Positions 1 to 11,305 of a stretch of DNA of 64,000 bases are shown here, piece after piece; position 1 is the first letter of the stretch, and every line of letters starts with the position of its first letter. The stretch is from Amborella trichopoda (Eukaryota > Streptophyta > Magnoliopsida > Amborellales > Amborellaceae), in NCBI RefSeq assembly GCF_000471905.2, contig NW_006498085.1:432299-496298 (forward strand). The letters run 5' to 3'. The translations under genes were made by a program, and so were the position numbers. The notes under the pieces are model-generated. The model made no database searches and was not told the DNA's origin. It saw only the letters and a program-made list of their open reading frames with translations.

Positions 1-42
1 GATTTTTAAAACGCTGGTTTAAACCCTACAGAAACCACACCC
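1..42. repeat. possible right end of a 390-bp MITE copy cut by the window edge
   Basis: The first bases finish in aaaccacaccc, the same ending as complete copies of the major MITE of this window (for example 25847 and 49350). Only the end is inside the window, so the assignment is tentative. Confidence 0.35.
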
Positions 43-256
43 ATATAAAAATGCCAAGTTTGTCTAAAGGAAATGTATATAACGAGGCCATTTATACAAG
101 GAAGTCTCAATTATCATTTACAGTTAGATTTGAAATCAGCTAGTTGAAGATGTGTCATTGTTTGTGCACAAAATCTAAAATAAAATTTTTTAACCCTTTC
201 AACTATTGGATTTCATATCGAAAGGCTAAAAATAATTTTGACCTCCTTATACTAAA

Positions 257-648
257 GGAAAAAGTTTATATTTGGTTGCAACCTTACCTCTACAGCTACG
301 GATGCACCTCAAAAATCCATCGAAAAAGATAGTTTTCATGTTGAAAAACCCTTTAATTGATCATCTCGACATCGAGATGTATGACCATGAAAAATAAAAA
401 GATTTTAAATCTCAAAAAAAGTGCATTTTACAACATATTATCTACACCGTCAATTTTCAAGATTTTCATATGTTTATAGACTTACTTGATTTTAACTATT
501 TTTGAAATTTAAAATTTTGTAATTAGATATAAAAATAGATTTTAAGATAATCTTAAGAACATTTTACATCAAAATTATATACTATGATAAAATTTGAAGG
601 TGCACCTTATCTCTAAAACTACTTATGCATCTGTATGCAACTGCACCC
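257..648 (+). repeat. Mutator-like MITE, subfamily B, complete copy
   Basis: The element starts GGAAAAAGTTTATA and ends in GCACCC. It is flanked by TATACTAAA (248-256) and TAGACTAAA (649-657), a 9-bp target-site duplication with one mismatch. Inside is the family core CATCTCGACATCGAGATG, then the stretch around accgtcaattttcaag and a right half with tgataaaatttgaaggtgc. No coding capacity is visible. The family has about twenty members here; 9-bp duplications are typical of Mutator-like elements. Confidence 0.85.
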
Positions 649-881
649 TAGACTAAAAATACATAATCTTATAGTGTAAAATCACATATATATTTTTAAT
701 TTCCAAACATCCATAAACAAAAAACACATGATTATTAGTTGGAAAGGTTGCAACTAGGTAAAATAATATCAAATACTTCATCTCTGATGACTATTTTAAT
801 AAATGTTTCTATAAAAATATATATCAGTATACTAGAATTAAAGAAAAATAAAATCATATAAGCTGAACACCGTATCGATTA

Positions 882-939
882 GACGGCCTGGATTGAAGGA
901 GAAAGTGATGGACGGCCTGGATTGAAGGAGAAAGTGATG
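882..939. repeat. 29-bp tandem duplication
   Basis: Two direct copies of a unit beginning gacggcctggattgaagg lie back to back (882-910, 911-939) and are essentially identical, so the duplication is recent. No gene is attached. Confidence 0.85.
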
Positions 940-1227
940 AACGGCCAAGCTTGGGAGGTCAACAAAGTTTTTTTTTTTGGTAAAAAGAGGTTGCATGGAC
1001 GTTTCTTGCAGCCACTTCAAAAAGACAAAAAGAAAAGAAAACAAAAGATAAAGAAAAATGAGTTAAATATGTTCTATTTCTTGGCCTTCTAGATCATCTC
1101 TTCTCCTTCAGTCTCAGTTGTACGGCCTAGTGTGTTACCCAAACGACTCATAACCAAAATAAAATGTTCCACCACACGGCATCTCTAATAAGAAGATAAC
1201 ATTTAAAACCTTAAAAATGAAGAATTA

Positions 1228-1893
1228 GGGTGCTTCAAAAATCCATCACAAGTCTCTAACACATTATGTCAATATGGAGATATATGGATATGAAAAGAAA
1301 AAAAGATTTATGAGTTTTAAAAATAATGTATCTTGTAACACATTATTTGGACCTTCCATTTTCAAGATTTTCAAATATTCATAGATCTACTTGATTTGAA
1401 TCATTTTGGAAGCAAAAGATTTTATAATTAGAGATGAAAATAGATTATCAAGCAATCCTAATAAATTTTGACACCAAAATTATATCTATAATAAAATTTG
1501 GAGGCGCCCCTCAATTTGATTTACAACCAATTAAGGCGCACCTCCTAATTTTATCATAACATGTAATTTTGTTGTAAAAAAAATCTTAAGATTATCTTAA
1601 AATCTATTTTCATATCTAATTAGAAAATTTTAAACTCCAGAAAAGGTCAAAATCAAGTAGATCTATAAACATATGAAAATCTTGAAAATGGATGGTTCAG
1701 ATAATGTGTTGCAAGATGCACTATTTCAGGGCTCAGAAACCTTTTTTTTTTTTTTTTTTTGCATATTTACACATCTCAATGTTGAAATGATCAATTAGAG
1801 GGTTTTTCAACATTAAAACGACATTTTTGATAAAATTTGTAGGCGCCTATGTAATTCTACATTATAAATTGCAACCTTATAAACTTTTTCCCA
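1228..1893. repeat. two subfamily B MITE copies fused head to head (foldback)
   Basis: Bases 1228 to about 1530 read as one copy in plus orientation, up to its aaaatttggaggcgc end. From about 1531 to 1893 the same element reads in the opposite direction, closing with aaccttataaactttttccc. The two GC-richer ends meet at about 1500-1550, giving an imperfect inverted repeat of about 660 bp. The left copy lacks its outer end and has lost the palindromic core sequence seen in other copies. Confidence 0.8.
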
Positions 1894-2060
1894 AAAAAAA
1901 TATTTGCAATTATAAGCACAATATAGAGCAATGTTCTTCAATTGGGTTTTCTCCTTCACCCAAGCCACTCAAATTTTGATTTTTTTTTTGCTAAAATTAC
2001 AATAGAAACACACTTATACACAATAATTGAAAACTCCTTCGAGTTACAAGAGGAAATCAA

Positions 2061-2164
2061 TATTTATTTGTGAGAAATTTATCAAAATACATATAAAAAA
2101 TTAACTATTTAATATTTATTTTTGAGAAATTTATCAAAATACATATGAAAAATTAACTATTTAA
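2061..2164. repeat. 52-bp tandem duplication
   Basis: Two units of 52 bp start at 2061 and 2113 and share gagaaatttatcaaaataca. The same phrase recurs near 37630, 40575 and 60210, so the unit derives from a dispersed repeat that also carries attgtttgatttaattt. Confidence 0.75.
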
Positions 2165-2525
2165 TATTTTACTCATATCTTTTAATTCAATTTGAAAATA
2201 CCCATCAACTCACACATGCCTTCAAATTAATTTGAAAATACCCATCGACTCACACATTGGAATAGTACAAAAGAGTGGTGTTAAATTATTGGAAGATCAG
2301 GTGTATTTAGATAAATTTCCCTTCTTTTATTTCAGCGCATTTAAGTTTGTTTTGCAGGACTGCGTTTTTCTCATCAGTAGACCTGAATTTTTTTATTACA
2401 TATATGTTTCACCTTTTTATCAATTTCAATAAAAATGATTTCAAGTGTTTAAACCCATGAGGATGCTCTAGATTCAATCGGAGACATATATTCTTTTTTA
2501 GCATTACTTAAGCTTTAGATTACTT

Positions 2526-2572
2526 TATTATTATTATTATTATTATTATTATTGTTATTGTTATTATTGACA
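2526..2572. repeat. (TTA)n microsatellite
   Basis: About fifteen TTA triplets, with two changed to TTG. It reads as polyasparagine on the other strand, which is not a real protein. Confidence 0.95.
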
Positions 2573-2635
2573 ACTTTTTTTCTCACTAAATTCACCTCTT
2601 TGCTCGCTAATAATTGGCATTCCCTCGATATAACA

Positions 2636-2783
2636 AGGGGTGGCAACAGGGTCAAGTCGACATGTTCACTTGAATTGGATCTAAGTTTGGACCTGGTAAA
2701 TCGGGTTTGAGTCTGAATAACTTTGACTCGACCTGGGTTCAAGTTAACCCGGACCAAACCCAACCAAACTCGAATCCACCCCT
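2636..2783. repeat. GGGGTGGCAA-ended repeat (copy 1)
   Basis: Starts AGGGGTGGCAAC and ends ATCCACCCCT. The interior is made of ggtc, gggt and accc runs in both orientations. Longer relatives lie at 22454, 24526 and 50057. The ends are inverted and no coding potential is seen. Superfamily not assigned. Confidence 0.65.
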
Positions 2784-2786
2784 AAG

Positions 2787-5700
2787 GTGAGTGAAGCGGT
2801 CAGTTTAAATTTGAAAGATTTCCCACAAATTAAACGTTATGTTAAACTGCCCATTTCCTTTTAAAACCTGGACAAGCAATGTATTTGAAACAAGTACTTT
2901 CGATTAATTAGATCGTTTCAAACAAGTACAACTTTTCATTCAATTAACACGTTTTAAATTTGAAAGCTAAATCACTTTTCGAGTTCCAAGTCCATGAAAT
3001 TTTTTAGTGATTTACGTAGGGACCTTAAAATTGTAGGTACAATAGGAAATGAACTTACATGCGAAAATTACAAAGAGAGTTGGTCAAGTGTATTTTTTTT
3101 TTGTCAAAATTATCTCTCGATCAATCCAAATTTTTATTTTTAGTTTCTTCGTTAATAAAGTAGTCCTTTAAAGGTTGAGACATTGCCTTACTAGTGAAAA
3201 AACTAAAATAAACATAAAAGATTGAATTGATTAAAAAAATTTATAAAAAACACTAGTTAACTGACTTTCTTTGTAATTTATACCTTAAGCATTTTACCAA
3301 AAATTTTAAAGTCCATATGTAAATCACTCAATTTTTAAAAAAACTTTATTCTAGATACCAAAACAAAAAAAAAGTATATAATGAACCATTCACTAACTAT
3401 TTAAGCTAGGCTCTTTTCCTACCATTGACTCGCACATAAAAAATAAAATAAAATTGATCAATAGAATAAATGCAGCCATCCAAATCCAAGTTCATATTCA
3501 ATGGTTAAGATGTATTGACTACATTGTACTAAAGATAAATAGTTTCATTATATACTTTTCTAAACAAATAAAAAGTATTTAAAATATTAACCACTAAAAG
3601 GGGATTGTATATTGCAAGACCTTCTTATCATTGCAACAAAGAGAATAAATATCAAATGAGACAATACGTTACAATTTTTATTTTTTTTGTTTTTGTTTTT
3701 TTTTCCTTTTTTTTTTCTTATAAGCGTGCTAGGCGAGTGTTAGGTCGCACTCCGTGCTTATGCCCATTACTCCCTGTCTATTCCACTCGCCTAGAAAGAG
3801 CTCTAGCTCTACTTATCCGTCCCGCTCCGTATTGAGGACACATGTTGATGTTGCCGAAAAGATTGATTTTTGACAAATAAAGTAAAAGAAATAAAACATA
3901 AAACACACACCAAATATATAACCACAAGAACACAAGTTTTACGTTGTTTATCCATAAGAACTACATCCACAAGCACGACAAACAGAAATTCACTATACCA
4001 CTATACCAATGAATGTTACATCAATGACTTTGAAACAAATCTCGACAAAAATACAGTCGAGCAAACCCTTTTAAATCACTGTACTTTTTTTTTTTTTACT
4101 TCTAGCAACCACCAATGACACCAAATAGAAACACGAGAGCAACAAGAAACTCTCAAACTAAAAAAAAAACAACAAAAAATCTCTATAAAAACCACTTCTC
4201 TATAAGAAACCAGCATCTCAATCTTGAAAAGTCTACAAGAGACACCATCACAAAATTTCTCTACATAGAAATCTCCCCTCTCCAAGAAGAAGGTGCATCT
4301 TACTGTATCTCCTTCTCTAGAGGAACTATCATTCCCGTATGGTGACTCAAATTGGACACACAAAAAAATCCATACTATACAGAAAACTTTATAATTTATT
4401 GTTACATATATCTCAAAAGATATATCCAAGAGTCCTAATTTTTTTTAATTTCTATATTCTTTAAAAAGACTTATCAATATTAATTTCAATCTCAATCCCA
4501 TATAATATGAGAACATCTCAATCCCACGTAATATAAAATTTCTTTATGTGGGTGATTTTGAATAGTACCAAATCCAACAACACAAACCAACCGTTCAATT
4601 CACCAAACAAAAATGATTGTTACCTCCTTGGTACAAAAAATAACCAGCCTTATTGTATTTACTCATTGTATATATTTCCATTACTAAATGTCCACACTTC
4701 TTATTGTATATATTACTATTACTATTTGTCCACACTTGTTTACGATTCAAATGTGCAACAAAAATACTTAGAATACCTTCCGAACAAAATTTCTAAAGAA
4801 GTTCCTTATTAACCACTTATAAATTATAACGTTAGAGGAGTCTTATTTGGTTCTGATGGATATGTGAATCCAAATTAGAATAATGTTCGGGTTTCCAAAA
4901 AAAAATCTAGAAAAATTGAGAATCGACTTCCAAGAGTTTTTCCTCTCTATATATAAGAGAGAGAATAGAGAAATATATATTTTATTATTTGCAGATAGAA
5001 ACACAGAGAAAAAGATACTGTAGAGAGAAGAATGTAAAGATAAAAGAGTTCAAAGATTTTGAGTTCAATGCCTTTTTAAGTAAAACCACTTTGTGATTCC
5101 TTTCCTTATTAATGAAAACTAACATGTTGATATGCAGTCACTACAACGAACTATATAAAATTATAATATTTTTTTTACAATATTTCTCTCCCACTTTATT
5201 TTCGTTGTGTTGCATGAGCATAAGGTCTCTATTTTGTTTCTTATCTTGTAGTAAACCAACCTATTTTTTTTGCTATAGTTGGTCCCCACCAGTTCAACAA
5301 CAAACTAATAATAAAAAAAAAAAAACCATTAAAATAAATTAAAAAGAAAAAGAGAAAAAAAAAAAACTGCCAACAGGGCAAAATAGATAAAATCTAAATA
5401 ACACTACTGATTAAAATTTAAAATCTTAATTTTTTCACAACCATAATTTTCATGTCTAGATATTGATGTAAATATTTTCCAACGTTTGAATCACGAATTT
5501 TGGACAAACCATTTCTCTTATGCTATAGAAGTAAAACACCCTTAAAATACCCATCTAAAAGATTATCCCAACAATTAAAAAAGAACACGGTTTTGATGAG
5601 TTCCCTTGTGGATTTCCAATCCAGAGATGGACGTCAAAGCAAGGTAATCCCACTATCATGTCATGTCAAAATGGATGGTGGAAAATAAATATTCATGAGT

Positions 5701-6316
5701 GCAATTTTTGTTTTTTCAGAGGAAAAATTTCAAATTCACAATTACAACTTATAATTTAAATTAACTTATAATTTAAATTAACAAATCCGAAAGTTTTGGA
5801 TCCAAAACCAATGTTAAAGACGGATTTTTAAAAAGCTGACGCACATCTACAACCGACTCACCAAATAGTTAGCTTGGAATATAAAAAAAATTTTCCAAAA
5901 AATTAGTACACCTCATTAACGACTATCTTAACCATCCATTTCCAAAATTCATAAACTTATACTTACTCTATCTACACCATTTTTATATTTTTAAATTTCA
6001 TTATTAACGGCAAAATAAAACGTATAGATTCTGATACTAAACTACATCTTCCGACAGGGTTTTCTTACTTTGATTGTTTTAAGTGGAAAGTGCAACCCAA
6101 GAAAAATCTTAAATCACCCCGATAAGTAAATTATCACACTTCTTCCAATGAAGAAAATGAGTAAATTGTCACACTTCCAGTGAAGAAAATGAGAATAAAA
6201 CACACACACATTTCGCCTAGACTTTGAAGCTTAATAAAAAAAAATACACACCATATTTTACCTAGACTTTGAAGCTTAATACAAAAGCATATACTCCTAC
6301 ATAACTACATCACACT
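2787..6316. other. intergenic spacer without a recognisable gene
   Basis: AT-rich, with many poly(A)/(T) tracts. Short open frames show no family resemblance. A GC-richer patch at about 3722-3838 stands out and is unexplained. Short duplications occur at about 5745-5780 (a 17-bp unit) and 6110-6290 (the phrase tagactttgaagcttaat twice). The right end is the 3' flank of the heat shock gene. Confidence 0.6.
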
Positions 6317-6322
6317 TTTATT
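6317..6322 (-). terminator. poly(A) signal AATAAA of the small heat shock gene
   Basis: The plus strand reads TTTATT, so the minus strand carries AATAAA about 75 bases beyond the stop codon at 6395. Spacing fits a plant near-upstream polyadenylation signal; transcript data are not available. Confidence 0.5.
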
Positions 6323-6394
6323 TCTAGCAAACTTGATGTGTTGGAAAGATAACTCACCAAAACCTAATCTTCCACAAGTGTATTTACTGCATTT

Positions 6395-9300
6395 CTATTC
6401 TATTTTCACCTCCTTCACATCTTTTGCACTTGTTTCAGTTTTGGGCACTGTCAATTGGAGCACACCATGCTTCATCTCAGCCTTGATTTCATCTAATTTT
6501 GCATCCTGAGGCAAACGTAGGCTAGTGTTGTAATACCCATATTTCTTTGTGTCATCCCCCTCTTCTTCCTTGTGCTCCCCTTTGATCACTAGGTTACCAT
6601 CCTCTATTGTGACCTTAATGTCCTCTTTGCTCAAACCTGGCATTTCAAACCTTAATTTGTAGGCTTTGTCATCCTCGGTGATCTGGTATGACGGCGTGAA
6701 GCCTCCGATCAACTCGTCGGTTGCACTGAAAGGCATCACGAAATCGTCGGTTGCACGAGAGAGCGTCAAGTTACCGAACAAACTGTTTAGATTCTCCAGT
6801 GCTAGTTCCATTGTTGACCCAAATGAAATTGGGGCAAAGACATCTGTAGAGGTCACGTTAATGGAGTCTCTCAATATAAGAGAGGGGGGAGAAATAAAAA
6901 ATTATCATGATTATCAAGAAAATATGGAGAATTTAAAATTAAGCAGCATATTGGTATGCTATAAATATATTATAAAGGAAGATAAACTTTATCTAATAGG
7001 ATTGTATACAATTTAAATATATTATAAAAGAAAATAACTTTATCTAATAGGATTGTATACAATTAAGACCATTTACCTTTGAAAAAAGAAAGTCACAATT
7101 AGTTACAACCATCTGATGTGAAATTTGATTCTCAAAAAGTTCAAGAAAATTCTTTTGAAGTTTTGAGCATGGTCAATAAAATAATGCAACCATCCAATTT
7201 CTCATCCAAGGCCAAGATTAATTGTGAAATAATGCAACCATCCAATTTCTCATCCAAGGCCAAGATTAATTGTGTCTAATTAAGACACAATTTAACATCT
7301 TATTTAGAACTAGGAATTTATGCAATATGGATCTGAAACCCTAATTTTGGATCCTATTTGGATCCAAGCATGGATCCAAGATTCGGATCCAAAATTCAGC
7401 ATTCAAAATTTAGATCCGAATAGTAAATACAAGATGATCCGATCCGGATTCAACCCGATTTTTAAAATAATATATAAATTTATATGAATAATATATATAG
7501 GTTTTTAAAATTTTTAGAAGACCTAATTCTGAGTCCCATGTATAATGTTTGGATCTAGATTGGATCCAGATCTGGATCTGAATAATTTAGATCCCATCAA
7601 ATTCAGATCCGGACCACATACATACTATTTGGATCCATATTTGGGTGCATCCGGATCCAAATTTGGGTGGATCCAAATATGGGTCGATCCAAACCCAATA
7701 TGAAAAATTCTGAACTTGAATCATACTCCCAATTTAATTCAAAATACTTTGAAAAAAAAAAAACAACACACACACACAAACCTTGAGTTGCCATTAATGG
7801 TTAAGGTATTTTGATAAATTTCCCATAAAAAATATTACATGGTCTTTACATTCGGTTGGTAAGGGGTAGCCATTGCCATTATTTGCGTGCTTAAAATCCA
7901 TTGAACTTAAGCAACAAACAACTCACTATTCATAATGATTCTATAGGATCCTTTCTCACCCATGTATGTAGGACCCCAAAGGATCACCATTAAAGTTGAT
8001 ACGGATCTCTAGATAATTATCACATGAGTGTGGGACTTGATTTTTCTATAGATCCGTACCAAATTTAATGGTGATCTTTTAGAATCTTACACACATGGGT
8101 GGAAGATGGTCCTCTAAGATCATTTCTCATTCATAATATGTCTTACTTAAACGAAGAGCCACAAAAGTTTTGTATTCTTTTATTATGTTTGCCTCCATTA
8201 TTATTCACCATGTAACTTATCTTCTCCTTAGTAGACTATAAACATAAGATAAATTCATCATAATACATTTAATTGAACTATTTAGCATTTTACTAACTCA
8301 ATGCCTTATTTGATAAATTTAAAAGTCCATTTTTTGTGTTGATGCACAAAAGGGGTCACAGTGACCCAGCCCGGACGACTGTTTACCAAAAACACAGGTC
8401 TCCACAAAGTCGTAAGACCACGTATGGGGGCTGACACCTGCCCAATACCGGAAAGTCAAGGAAGTTGGTGACCTGATGACAGGGGAGCCGGCGACCGAAG
8501 CTATTTAAAATTTATGCAAATACTGAGTTCTTGGAAATTAGATAAAAAAACTACCAGTGGGATGTTAAATAGTTCAAATGTTTGGAGTCAGTATGATAAA
8601 TCCCCCACATAAATTTAAAATAAAGGGAAACATCTAAAGGCAATGGTAATCAAAATAAGGTCCTTCTAAAAATCCATCTTAGAGATCGACTTTTAAATCT
8701 AAAATTTCACATGTCAATAATCTCAACCAATAGAAATCATAAATTTTTAAAGTAAAATTTAAGCATTAAATATATTATTTAAAAATAAAAATAATGGCTA
8801 AAATTGCAATAGAAAATTGTCAAATAATATAATTTTCATTTCTAAAATTTATACCCAAAGTACATCTCTAAGATCAAATGTTGGAAGGAGACTTGGACTA
8901 AAATTATGCTAATATAAATAAATGATTTCCAAAGCCCGTAAGAATCTATCTTTATTTTCTTTTTCCTTGTTCTTTTTGGTATTGTATACTTTGAAATCAT
9001 TTAGGAGGTCGCAAATATCTGGACTATCCAATTTCAAATTGAAGAGCTTCAGGTATCAAGTTGGAAAAAAACTTCTTTGAACTTTCACCAAACACATTTA
9101 CAATCACCCAATTTAAAATCCGACGGATAAAAACAACCACACATTCTTATATACAAGAAGGGAACAATCATTTTCACTGATTAAATGTCAAATTGAATTG
9201 AATGGCTTGGATGGCTTGGAGTTAATTATGAAGTCTGATATATATTTATATATAAATTGAACTTTGTTTCTTGTATTAACCACCCATTTTAAAAATTTAG

Positions 9301-9727
9301 ACACAAGAATGATTGTGATACAAAAAATAAATGGTCTTTTTGAAGAGATTTGTATACTTTTTTGACAATAATCAGAAAATCCAAGTACACGAGGTTTACC
9401 AAAATTTAAGTAATTTTTTATTCTCCCCTCTTTAAGTTCTTGCGAGGAATATGTTAAAAGAAAATATTTAAGTAATTCACCATTAAAACCGAAGGGGGCG
9501 AGGTCCCTCCCACTCCTCCATGATCCTCTTCGACGCCTGTTGCATAGTGGCCTTGATCTTTCTGTGACGGCTACGTCTTTTGGATTATCAGCTGTTGATT
9601 TCGTGAACCGACGAATCCCACCACCCATCAACTGCCTTTCCTCACCATTTATAGCACCATACCCACGCTCTGAGAGACTCAAACCCCTTCTCACCAGATT
9701 TCTCGAGACCAAAGGAGTCATAGCCAT
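6395..9727 (-). CDS. HSP26.5: mitochondrial-type small heat shock protein, HSP26.5-like (two exons)
   Basis: ATP-independent holdase chaperone of the HSP20 family, probably in the mitochondrial matrix. Exon 1 is 9481-9727, exon 2 is 6395-6843, and the intron is 6844-9480 (donor GTGAAT, acceptor CTCTACAG, phase 1, restoring an Asp codon). The joined frame is 231 residues, close to the Arabidopsis HSP26.5 length as I recall it. Residues 1-45 are Arg-rich with few acids, like a mitochondrial presequence, and RRRRGSW follows at 64-70. The alpha-crystallin domain covers about 133-217, with YKLRFEMPGLSKEDIKV at 144-160 and GVLQLTVPK at 209-217. A C-terminal V-K-I (228-230) matches the I/V-x-I/V motif that docks subunits. 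The region across the splice (FN-DVFAPISFG) aligns with LNEFFPPTIG of HSP26.5, which supports the intron. The ATG at 9727 is the first in frame; the frame extends upstream only without ATG. Oddity: a large intron with MITEs and a plastid rRNA fragment. Confidence 0.93.
7048..7326. repeat. GGATTGTATA-ended repeat in the HSP intron, with a 48-bp tandem duplication
   Basis: A member of a dispersed family also seen at 30134, 36068 and 43235. It shows ggattgtatac, then cacaattagttacaaccatc and gatgtgaaatttgat. At 7179-7226 and 7227-7274 a 48-bp unit (aaataatgcaaccatccaat...) is exactly duplicated. A second ggattgtatacaattta lies just upstream at about 7000. Confidence 0.65.
7320..7690. repeat. ggatcc-rich dispersed repeat
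   Basis: A dense series of ggatcc, ggatct and gatccaaat words in both orientations, with an AT-rich centre. A relative lies at 29530-29862. No coding capacity. Confidence 0.6.
7930..8137. repeat. short foldback MITE (family F, copy 1)
   Basis: About 195 bp whose left part (cacccatgtatgtaggaccc, ggatcaccattaaa) is repeated inverted at the right (tttaatggtgatc, cacacatgggtgg). A 9-bp direct repeat ATTCATAAT occurs at 7928-7936 and 8129-8137, fitting a Mutator-like target duplication, although the inverted ends are not perfectly flush with it. The second copy is at 54640-54842 in PLD intron 2. Here it sits inside the HSP intron. Confidence 0.75.
8345..8501 (+). pseudogene. nuclear copy of a plastid 23S rRNA fragment (NUPT)
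   Basis: About 157 bases match the plastid large-subunit rRNA as I remember it, including gactgtttaccaaaaacaca, gtcgtaagacca, gggggctgac, aaggaagttggtgacctg and gacaggggagccggcgaccg. Both edges stop abruptly in AT-rich intron DNA. Most differences I can see are G-to-A type, several at former CpG sites, as expected for a methylated, decaying nuclear insert. It is a fragment of one rRNA domain, cannot function, and is removed with the HSP intron (it lies in antisense to that gene). Confidence 0.88.
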
Positions 9728-9830
9728 ACAAGAGAGCGTATAGCTAGAACTACTGAAGCGAGTAGAGAGAGAAAAGGAAGAGTTTAACAATCACAGATAA
9801 ATTGCAAAGAGCGAGAAAGCAAGTAGCTTG

Positions 9831-9910
9831 TTATATATATATATATATATATAGTAGAGAGAGAGAGAGCCTGTTAGAGAGAGAGAGAGAGTGCCCTGTT
9901 AGAGAGAGAA
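9831..9910 (-). promoter_or_regulatory. TA and GA repeats in the HSP26.5-like promoter
   Basis: A (TA)n run at 9831-9854 lies about 105 bases upstream of the ATG and can serve as TATA element. (GA)n runs follow at about 9857-9910, which are CT-rich on the gene strand, a frequent plant core-promoter feature. I did not find a clean three-unit heat shock element (alternating GAA/TTC with 2-base gaps) close by; ttctatacgagaag near 9958 is only a loose resemblance. Confidence 0.4.
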
Positions 9911-11305
9911 AGAGATCAAGAGTTAACAAGAGAAGGATGCAGAAAAGAGTCTAAAGGCTTCTATACGAGAAGAGTCCTAGACCTTCTATCTCTCTCCATG
10001 GACACATGCCACCTCAAAAAGTGCAGACTCATCTCGAGGGTCATTCTCCAGATGCCAGGTCGGTCGTCCACATGAAGCAACGAATTTTCGGCGACATCGT
10101 CCCTCCATGATGATAATATTCCAAATTAAAACACCCTTTTATCTGCCTATCTCATTAGACTTTGATGATGATGATCCCTAATTCTAAAATTGAAAGCTTT
10201 AAATATATAGATAAGGTCTATAAACTCTTCAAAATCTTTAAAATAAGCTGTTGGATACCATGTGAGATTCACTATTGTCATCACTTAAAATTCTTTTTTA
10301 TTTTTATCAATACATGTGGATGCCGATACGACCAATTGAAGAGTTTCTTAGGGCCAGAACAACTTTTTGGGTAGGTTTTGAGATGCAACTTTTTAAAGTT
10401 AACACCTTATATAAACCTTATTGCATTATAAAATTCATGTGTTCAAAAGACTCATGACCATTCTATTTGATCCGACACCTAAGATTGCTTTCAAAGTGAC
10501 CAAGGTTTTGAAACCAACAATCCCACTAAAAAATAGGATCCGGATTTGGTGGGTGGACAATTTGGGATCCCACCCTCTTAAATGCTCCTAAATCTAAAAT
10601 AACTGGTTTTGCAGCCGATGCGTAGGCAATCCAAAACTTTCCAAGTATCACAATACTAGTTTTGATTGAGCTATGTATATATAGAAATGGACACAATTTA
10701 TACTCCGTCCAAAAAGAAATAAAGAAACAATGTCATAAGCAAGTGCCAATCACATTTGTTAAACCATCATTTCAAAAAAGCAATTTCATAGTCAGGTGTC
10801 AAGTGCCAATCACATTTGTTAAACCATCATTTCCAAAAAGTAATGTCATAGGCAGGTGCCAACCGTGTTTGTTAAACCACCATTTCGCTGGTACCATGTT
10901 TGTTAAACCATCATTTCGCTAAATCATACAGCTTCGTATGCCTTCCGAAAAACGAAATCGAAGTGCTATCACACTATTAGGAAGGGATATCAAAATGCTA
11001 TCAGGGTGCATCTAAAACAAAAACCCATGTAACTAACAACCCAATATTCTTCTTTGCATGGCAATTGAGCAAATAAAACTGTTATCCCCCTCTCTTGTAG
11101 CTGTTGAAGATATCATGTATTACATTACAATACAAGAGTTTTGTTGGGTTATAACAAGCCTTCATTCATTCATGTCAACTATCAATGCTTGCTTGTTGGA
11201 ATAGTAGTAGGAAGAAAGATAGGGCATTTGTTCCTCAAGAATAGAATAATAGTGTTTGTTTTTGTTGCTGTTGTTACACAAATGGAGAGTGTTTGGTATG
11301 GGAAG
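9911..11305. other. spacer between the HSP and DUF4050-like genes
   Basis: Holds the upstream region of the HSP gene and the 3' flank of the next gene. Apart from the tandem repeat at 10740-10919, I see only short, non-conserved open frames. Confidence 0.6.
10740..10919. repeat. 60-bp tandem repeat with shortened end units
   Basis: Two full units (10740-10799, 10800-10859) begin aagtgccaatcacatttgtt. Two shortened units follow (about 10860-10890 and 10895-10919), both with tgtttgttaaaccaycattt. The open frame across it merely follows the repeat and is not a protein gene. Confidence 0.85.

Noticed and set aside
2515-2763. 82-codon minus-strand frame with a polyasparagine end
   Set aside because: The Asn run is the (TTA)n microsatellite and the rest is the gggt/accc repeat; no gene.
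6666-7016. 116-codon plus-strand frame over the HSP exon 2 start
   Set aside because: Shadow of the real minus-strand coding exon; its tail runs into AT-rich intron.
9188-9480. C-terminal extension of HSP exon 1 as an unspliced 200-residue protein
   Set aside because: Past 9481 the frame loses family resemblance, while splicing to 6843 restores the HSP20 domain exactly in frame.
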